DNA of 63,248 nucleotides from Actinomyces sp. GTDB taxonomy: Bacteria > Actinomycetota > Actinomycetes > Actinomycetales > Actinomycetaceae. The notes beneath the pieces were generated by a model. It saw nothing but the letters and a program-made list of their open reading frames with translations, did not search any database and had not been told where the DNA came from. The number at the start of each line of letters is the position of its first letter. Within the stretch, counting starts at the first letter, position 1. Below, in pieces: positions 58,693 through 63,248 of the stretch. The stretch is from positions 1 through 63,248 of the forward strand of contig NZ_JARKVC010000029.1 in NCBI RefSeq assembly GCF_029851875.1, read 5' to 3'. The translations under genes were made by a program, and so were the position numbers.

Positions 58693-59484
58693 TCATCCTG
58701 CGAGGAGCTCGGCCAGCGCCAGGTCCAGGGGCGTGGTCACCTTGAGCGCCATCGGGTCCCCGGGCACGACGACGACGCTGCCGCCCGCCGCCTCCACCAG
58801 ACCGGCGTCGTCAGAGGCCGCCAGCGCCTCGTCACAGCCACGGTCAGCACCCAGCTGGTGGGCCCTCAGGAGGGTCGCCGTCGCAAAGCCCTGGGGTGTC
58901 TGGACCGCTCGTAGCCGGCTACGGTCCGGGGTGGCGAGCACCTGCTCGACGCCGTCGCCCGCCTGGCCACTGCCACGCGCGTCACGGGGCGCGACCTCCT
59001 TGACAGTGTCGGTGACCGGCAGCGCCGGGACGACGGCGTCGTGACCGGCCCGCACGGCCCCCACCACCCGCTGAGTGACGGCGGGGGGCGTCAGCGCCCG
59101 GGCGGCGTCGTGCACGAGGATGACCTGCGCCTGCGGACACGCCTCTAGCGCCGCCGTCAGTCCGAGAGCCACGCTCGCCTGCCGCGAGCGGGGAGAGCCG
59201 GCCACAACCTGCACCCGTGCGGGGCCGACCTGTCCCAGCCCGTCCAGCTCCGTGGCGAAGGCCGGCACCTGGTCGGCCGGCGCGGTGACGACGAGGTAGT
59301 CAATGACGCCGGAGTCCAGCAGGCCTCGTGCGGCACGCCGCAGCAGGCTCACTCCCGCCAGCGGCACGAGGGCCTTGGGGCACTGCGCTCCCAGGCGCGT
59401 GCCTGAGCCCGCTGCCGTGAGGATCGCGACCACGGCACCGCTGGCGCGGGAGACGTCGCGGGGATGGGAAGCAGTTCCAGCCAT
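58693..59484 (-). CDS. ispD: 2-C-methyl-D-erythritol 4-phosphate cytidylyltransferase
   Basis: Third step of the MEP isoprenoid pathway (CTP + MEP to CDP-ME). The 263-residue protein has the nucleotidyltransferase signature AILTAAGSGTRLGAQCPKAL, VILVHDAARALTPP, PVTDTVKEV and VQTPQGF, followed by ASDDAGLVE. A short extension (DARGSGQAGDGVEQV) interrupts the loop after VKEV. The ATG at 59484 follows TAGCGT with a 7-nt gap. It is downstream of carD, a neighbourhood common in actinobacteria, but ispF is not next to it here. Confidence 0.94.
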   Translation of the reverse strand: MAGTASHPRDVSRASGAVVAILTAAGSGTRLGAQCPKALVPLAGVSLLRRAARGLLDSGVIDYLVVTAPADQVPAFATELDGLGQVGPARVQVVAGSPRSRQASVALGLTAALEACPQAQVILVHDAARALTPPAVTQRVVGAVRAGHDAVVPALPVTDTVKEVAPRDARGSGQAGDGVEQVLATPDRSRLRAVQTPQGFATATLLRAHQLGADRGCDEALAASDDAGLVEAAGGSVVVVPGDPMALKVTTPLDLALAELLAG

Positions 59485-59491
59485 GCCCGGC

Positions 59492-59497
59492 ACGCTA
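59492..59497 (-). promoter_or_regulatory. -10-like TAGCGT, leaderless start of ispD
   Basis: TAGCGT on the minus strand, a 7-nt gap GCCGGGC, then ATG at 59484. Confidence 0.5.
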
Positions 59498-59527
59498 CCT
59501 CACTGTCCGGCTGGAGGGCCCGCACGA

Positions 59528-59568
59528 AGGCCGGACGACCCAGGCACCAGGCGTGGGTTGTCCGGCCT
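59528..59568 (-). terminator. Hairpin between carD and ispD
   Basis: AGGCCGGACGACCCA (59528-59542) pairs with TGGGTTGTCCGGCCT (59554-59568), 14 of 15 Watson-Crick plus one G-T, around an 11-nt loop. It should end most carD transcripts before ispD. Confidence 0.75.
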
Positions 59569-59593
59569 ACGAAAAGGTTGTCTGCGTGGAGGA

Positions 59594-60088
59594 TCAGGCG
59601 GCGGTGCCGGAGGCGAGGACCTCGTCCAGCTTGGACTCGGCGGCCTCCTCCTCGGTCTTCTCCGCCAGGGCCAGCTCGGAGACGAGGATCTGGCGGGCCT
59701 TGGACAGCATGCGCTTCTCACCGGCGGACAGACCGCGGTCGGTGTCGCGACGGGAGAGGTCGCGGACGACCTCCGCCACCTTGATGACGTCACCCGAGGC
59801 GATCTTCTCCTGGTTGGCCTTGAAGCGGCGGGACCAGTTGGTCGGCTCCTCGGTCAGGGGTGCACGCAGGACGTCGAAGACCTTCTCCAGGCCGGCGGCG
59901 TCGACGACGTCACGCACTCCGATGTAGTCCACGCTCTCAGCCGGGACGAGAATCGTCAGGTCACCCTGAGCGACCTCCAGCTGCAGGTAGGTCTTCTCCT
60001 CGCCGCGCACCTTGCGCTGGCGGATGTCAATGATCCGAGCCGCACCATGGTGCGGGTAGACGACGGTCTCGCCGACTTCAAAGGTCAT
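59594..60088 (-). CDS. carD: CarD-family RNA polymerase-binding transcription regulator
   Basis: The 164-residue CarD binds the RNA polymerase beta subunit and stabilises open promoter complexes, chiefly at ribosomal RNA promoters. The N-terminal Tudor-like RNAP-interaction domain ([20 protein letters not shown] to LTILVPAES) and the C-terminal helical DNA-binding domain ([13 protein letters not shown] to [11 protein letters not shown]) are both present. This is the normal CarD length. A -10-like TAAACT lies at 60129-60124, about 36 nt upstream of the start. GGAG is present but rather distant from the ATG. Confidence 0.96.
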   Translation of the reverse strand: MTFEVGETVVYPHHGAARIIDIRQRKVRGEEKTYLQLEVAQGDLTILVPAESVDYIGVRDVVDAAGLEKVFDVLRAPLTEEPTNWSRRFKANQEKIASGDVIKVAEVVRDLSRRDTDRGLSAGEKRMLSKARQILVSELALAEKTEEEAAESKLDEVLASGTAA

Positions 60089-60206
60089 AGGTGACGTCAC
60101 TCCAGTCCGATCTGCGGATGCCCAGTTTATCAGGAATACCGCGGAATCACCGGGGATTCCCCTCACAGCGAGAGGCCTTGCGCCCCCTTGGCGCAGGTCT
60201 CGCGCA

Positions 60207-60237
60207 CCGGAGGGGAGCCGGCCGCGCGACCCTCCGG
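60207..60237 (-). terminator. Hairpin after regX3
   Basis: CCGGAGGG (60207-60214) pairs with CCCTCCGG (60230-60237). A second stem, GCGAGA../..TCTCGC around 60168-60203, lies just beyond it. Confidence 0.6.
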
Positions 60238-60254
60238 CCGGGCCCGGCCCTGGC

Positions 60255-60959
60255 TCAGCCCTCGCTGACCAGCTTGTAGCCCAGGCCGCGCACCGTGACC
60301 AGGAGCGCCGGCTCGCTCGGCTCACGCTCGATCTTGGCTCGGATCCGCTTGACGTGGACATCCAGGGTCTTGGTGTCCCCGACGTAGTCCGCTCCCCAGA
60401 CCCTGTCGATGATCTGGCCTCGCGTGAGCACCCGGTCGGCGTTGCGCAGGAAGAGCTCCAGCAGCTCGAACTCACGCAGCGGCATGGCGATCGGCTCTCC
60501 GTCCACGCGCACCTCGTGCCGCTCGACGTCCATCGCGACCCGTCCCGCCTCCAGCACCGGCTCAGCCGGCTCCTCCTCGCGCGTACGACGCAGCACGGCG
60601 TGCACCCGCGCCACCAGCTCGCGGTAGGAGTAGGGCTTGGTGACGTAGTCGTCCGCACCGATCTCCAGGCCGACGATCTTGTCCACCTCCGAGTCCTTGG
60701 CGGTGAGCATGATGACCGGCACGTTGGAGGAGCGCCGAATGCGCCGGCACACCTCGGTGCCGCTGAGCCGAGGCAGCATGAGGTCAAGCAGGACCAGGTC
60801 GATCGGCTCCCCGCCGCCTGGTCGCCCCGCCTGCTCAAAGACCTCAACGGCCACCCCACCGTCCTCGGCCTCGACGACGTCGTAGCCGTCGCGGCGCAGG
60901 TTGAAGGCCAACGGCTCGCGATAGCTCTCCTCGTCCTCGACGAGCAGGATCCGGGTCAT
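60255..60959 (-). CDS. regX3: Two-component response regulator RegX3/PhoB-like
   Basis: The 234-residue OmpR/PhoB-type regulator has receiver acidic residues in VEDEE (about 7-11), the phosphorylatable Asp in [10 protein letters not shown], Lys in [14 protein letters not shown], and a winged-helix C-domain ([19 protein letters not shown] to [10 protein letters not shown]). RegX3 responds to phosphate starvation with SenX3. It overlaps the senX3 stop by 4 bp (ATGA), so the two are translationally coupled. PHO-box-like repeats lie upstream of senX3. Confidence 0.95.
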   Translation of the reverse strand: MTRILLVEDEESYREPLAFNLRRDGYDVVEAEDGGVAVEVFEQAGRPGGGEPIDLVLLDLMLPRLSGTEVCRRIRRSSNVPVIMLTAKDSEVDKIVGLEIGADDYVTKPYSYRELVARVHAVLRRTREEEPAEPVLEAGRVAMDVERHEVRVDGEPIAMPLREFELLELFLRNADRVLTRGQIIDRVWGADYVGDTKTLDVHVKRIRAKIEREPSEPALLVTVRGLGYKLVSEG

Positions 60960-62263
60960 GAGTGCGTGCGTCCCTTCTCAGCCATGAGTGGGCAGGTCGT
61001 AGCCGGGTTCTCCCCACCCTCCTGCTCGCGGTGAGCAGAGGCGAGGCGGTCCGGGATGGAGGAGGCGCCGTCGTCCTTACGGAGCCGGGGCAGGACCAGG
61101 GTGAAGGTGGAGCCGCGGCCGGGGGCGGACCACAGCTCCACCGTGCCCCCGTGGTCAGCAGCCACGTGCTTGACGATCGACAGCCCCAGTCCCGTGCCGC
61201 CGGTCACCCGCGAGCGCGCCTTGTCCACTCGGAAGAAGCGTTCGAAGACCCGCTCCTGGTCCTCCTTGGGGATGCCGATGCCCTGGTCGACCACGGCGAT
61301 ACGCACCAGGTCCGAGTCTGAGGGGTCGATGCTCACCCCCACGCTCACGCGAGTGCGAGGGTCGGAGTAGCGGATGGCGTTGTCCAGGAGGTTGCGCACG
61401 GCCGTGGCGATGAGCGCCGCGTCCCCGCGCACCATGAGGCCCTTGGTACCACCGGCCACGAGCGTGATCTCGCGGGCCTCAGCCGCCACCCGCACCCGGT
61501 CCACAGACTCGGCGACCACCGCGTCCAGGTCCACGTCCTCAGGGCTGGCCAGCGCGTCACCCTCCTGGAGACGGGAGAGCTCAATGATCTCCTGGACCAG
61601 CACGCCCAGGCGGCGAGACTCCTTGCTCATGCGGCCAGCGAAGCTGCGGACCACCTCAGCGTCCTCGCTGCTGTCCTCGATGGTCTCAGCCAGCAGGGCG
61701 ATGGCGCCCACCGGGGTCTTCAGCTCGTGGGAGATGTTGACGACGAAGTCGCGACGCATGTCCTCCACACGCTTGACCGCGGTGCGGTCGTCGATGAGGA
61801 CGAGGATGCGGCCTCGACCGATCCCTGCCACGCGCACGTGCAGGAAGAACTGTCCAGAGCCGGCCACACGGCCACGCGCCACGGCGAGGTCCGCGTCCTC
61901 AGGCACACCGGTGGCGCGTACACGGGCGACCATCTGGGCCACGCGCGGCTCGCTGACCGCGTCCTGACCCACGACGTTGTAGGTGTAGGCCGCGGCGGAG
62001 GCGCGCAGGATCTCGTCGTCGGCGTCCAGCACGACCACGGCCGACCTCAGGGCCGCCAGCACCGGGACGATCGGGTCCTCAGCGGTGAGCAGCGGCGCCG
62101 GCACCTGGGAGCGACGCCGGTCTCGCTCAGACAGGCCGAACGCCACTCCTGCCGCGGTGCCGACGGCGACACCCACGAGGGCGACGACGATCAGCAGCCA
62201 GGTGGTACCCACGCCTCCCAGACTAGGGGCGAGGGCGAGTGCACGCGAGTCCGTAGGCGGCAT
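60956..62263 (-). CDS. senX3: Phosphate-sensing histidine kinase SenX3-like
   Basis: The 435-residue membrane kinase has an N-terminal hydrophobic region (TTWLLIVVALVGVAVGTAAGVAF), a PAS-like sensor segment, and the H-box NISHELKTPVGAIALLAETI. N-box NLLDNAIRYS, VDQGIGIPKEDQERVFERFFR and GGTGLGLSIVKHVAADHGG follow. The periplasmic sensor domain is absent, as in SenX3, so the signal is likely relayed through PhoU or the Pst transporter. The second of two adjacent ATGs is preferred (AACACT with a 7-nt gap). Confidence 0.94.
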   Translation of the reverse strand: MPPTDSRALALAPSLGGVGTTWLLIVVALVGVAVGTAAGVAFGLSERDRRRSQVPAPLLTAEDPIVPVLAALRSAVVVLDADDEILRASAAAYTYNVVGQDAVSEPRVAQMVARVRATGVPEDADLAVARGRVAGSGQFFLHVRVAGIGRGRILVLIDDRTAVKRVEDMRRDFVVNISHELKTPVGAIALLAETIEDSSEDAEVVRSFAGRMSKESRRLGVLVQEIIELSRLQEGDALASPEDVDLDAVVAESVDRVRVAAEAREITLVAGGTKGLMVRGDAALIATAVRNLLDNAIRYSDPRTRVSVGVSIDPSDSDLVRIAVVDQGIGIPKEDQERVFERFFRVDKARSRVTGGTGLGLSIVKHVAADHGGTVELWSAPGRGSTFTLVLPRLRKDDGASSIPDRLASAHREQEGGENPATTCPLMAEKGRTHS

Positions 62264-62273
62264 CATGGCGAGT

Positions 62274-62313
62274 GTTCACCAAGCATGTGCGCGCACGTCG
62301 CCGGCTGTTCACC
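62274..62313. promoter_or_regulatory. PHO-box-like repeats between senX3 and phoU
   Basis: GTTCACC occurs at 62274-62280 and 62307-62313, exactly 33 bp (three 11-bp turns) apart on the + strand. The two intervening 11-bp units are only weakly similar. The first copy overlaps the -10-like AACACT of senX3. Direct repeats of GTTCACC in 11-bp steps are the binding sites of PhoP/RegX3-type regulators in actinobacteria. Confidence 0.65.
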
Positions 62314-62455
62314 TTGGAGGCACATGCTGAGCGCGCCGTGCGGCCGCGGCCCGCCCCGACTACGGTGGTGCCCGGCGGCAGCACCCTCGCCCCGCGCGCC
62401 CTCGCGCGCTCTCAGCCCGGCGTTCCGGGCGCGACACAGAATCAGGAGCCGCCTC

Positions 62456-63136
62456 GTGCGCGTCATCTTCAACCAGGAGCTTCAGCAGCTTGGCTCTGAC
62501 CTCCAGTCCATGGCCCAGCAGGTGTCCACCGCTATTGAGCGGGCGGCCGAGTCCCTGCGCAACGGTGACATCATCATCGCTGAGCAGGTCATCGACGCCG
62601 ACGAGCGCATCAACGACCTCCAGCGCGACATCGACGACATGTGCGTCATGCTGCTGGCCCGCCAGCAGCCGGTGGCCGGGGACCTGCGCAACGTCATCTC
62701 GGCCCTGCGTATGGCCCAGACCCTGGAGCGCCAGGGGGACCTCGCCCGCCACATCGCCGCGATCGCCCGTGGGCGCTACCCCGAGCCTCCGGTCCCCGAG
62801 CCCGTTCTCAGCCTCATCCTTCAGATGGCTGACCACGCGGTGAAGGCCGGGCAGGACGTGGTCCGGCTCATTGAGACCCAGGACCTGAGCCTGGCCGCCC
62901 AGATCCAGGCCAACGACAGCGGGCTGGACGCTCTGCACCGCCGCTCCTTCCAGATGATCCTGGACCCGGCCAACGAGCTCAGCCGCCAGCAGGTGGTGGA
63001 CGCCGTTCTCATGGGCCGCTTCCTGGAGCGCTTCGGTGACCACTCCACCTCCGTGGCCCGCCGCGTGGCCTACCTGGTCTCCGGCCAGTCGGTGCCTGAG
63101 ACGCACGACGCCGAGGACGCTGACGCCCTTCACTGA
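62456..63136 (+). CDS. phoU: Phosphate signalling protein PhoU
   Basis: The 226-residue protein consists of two homologous three-helix PhoU units: VIFNQELQQLGSDLQSMAQQVSTAIERAAES, and LILQMADHAVKAGQDVVRLIETQDLS. Conserved acidic clusters (DADERINDLQRDID) bind metal. It links the Pst transporter to SenX3. The start is GTG at 62456 with AGGAG 8 nt upstream. It is divergent from senX3 and shares its PHO-box region. No pst genes are in the window. Confidence 0.95.
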   Translation: MRVIFNQELQQLGSDLQSMAQQVSTAIERAAESLRNGDIIIAEQVIDADERINDLQRDIDDMCVMLLARQQPVAGDLRNVISALRMAQTLERQGDLARHIAAIARGRYPEPPVPEPVLSLILQMADHAVKAGQDVVRLIETQDLSLAAQIQANDSGLDALHRRSFQMILDPANELSRQQVVDAVLMGRFLERFGDHSTSVARRVAYLVSGQSVPETHDAEDADALH

Positions 63137-63222
63137 CGGCGCCCGCGTCCCCCGCCGTCCCCGCTTGGGCGGCGTCGGCGCCTTCCCTGCCCGGCCGCCG
63201 TCGGCCCCGGCGCGGGTGTGGC

Positions 63223-63248
63223 GGGGGGGGGGGGGGGGGGGGGGGGGG
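63223..63248. other. Run of 26 G, probable sequencing or contig-end artefact
   Basis: The last 26 bases of the window are all G, after otherwise ordinary sequence. This is more likely a read or assembly artefact at a contig end than biology. Confidence 0.85.

Overview
The window looks like a chromosomal segment of an Actinomyces-like (Actinomycetaceae) actinobacterium. GC is high, GTG starts are common, and there is a carD-ispD pair, a senX3-regX3 / phoU pair, a fba-trmH-pyrE neighbourhood and an efeUOB iron cluster. The genus is an inference from gene content and style. I see no rRNA, CRISPR array, prophage or intact insertion sequence. There is one tRNA. The far right end is a run of 26 G that looks like a contig-end artefact.

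Layout, left to right. 1-4.3 kb: the efeUOB elemental-iron uptake operon behind two DtxR/IdeR-like boxes. 4.3-12 kb: purA, a CUT1 sugar ABC operon (binding lipoprotein, two permeases, a distal DUF624 protein; no ATPase gene) and fba. 12.2-16 kb: trmH-like and lemA-like genes, a three-gene XRE / ImmA-type protease / PIN-nuclease cassette, and pyrE. Apart from pyrE, all of these are tightly overlapped or abutting. 16-27.5 kb: a serine hydrolase, nitroreductase, DEDDh exonuclease, dcd with a partner of unknown function, a TM2 protein, tRNA-Gly(CCC), xthA, a short-chain dehydrogenase, a membrane protease, a small membrane coiled-coil protein, a Nudix hydrolase and a TetR regulator. 27.8-35.4 kb: a membrane-anchored LRV protein, an MFS carrier, a GT87 mannosyltransferase, an App1-type phosphatase, a VIT-family iron/manganese carrier with its own IdeR-like box, a small YtxH-like protein and a TRIC channel. 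35.5-38.4 kb: a compact unit of a 30-residue open reading frame, an ABC ATPase and two membrane proteins. 38.5-47 kb: a CDF metal transporter, a CutC-like protein, and metF-metE behind a SAM riboswitch. A degenerate alpha/beta hydrolase and a membrane-anchored EEP enzyme follow. 47-63 kb: a very long hrpA, a cardiolipin-synthase-like enzyme, a lytic-enzyme-like surface protein, a SprT-like metalloprotein, a ROK sugar kinase, a UMF1-type MFS protein, ispD, carD, regX3-senX3 and phoU.

The most unusual content is non-coding. A family of about 75-bp palindromes (two 30-bp arms around a partly conserved 15-16-nt loop) recurs at least seven times in intergenic DNA. There are also partial arms, and one array of nested arms. 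Paired substitutions in the two arms argue for selection on the hairpin. A second, unrelated nested-hairpin family has two copies. A second pervasive signal is a -10-like TANNNT hexamer ending exactly 6-7 nt before the start codon of about fifteen genes, which is the signature of leaderless transcripts. The best candidate for a little-described protein system is the XRE-ImmA-PIN cassette. It sits between pyrE and lemA/trmH/fba, has a perfect operator dyad at its promoter, and is translationally coupled to an RNA 2'-O-methyltransferase gene.

How genes work together: efeUOB and the VIT carrier suggest a DtxR/IdeR iron regulon. The SAM riboswitch gates the 5-methyl-THF and methionine genes metF and metE. 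PHO-box-like GTTCACC repeats 33 nt apart lie between senX3-regX3 and phoU and suggest autoregulation.
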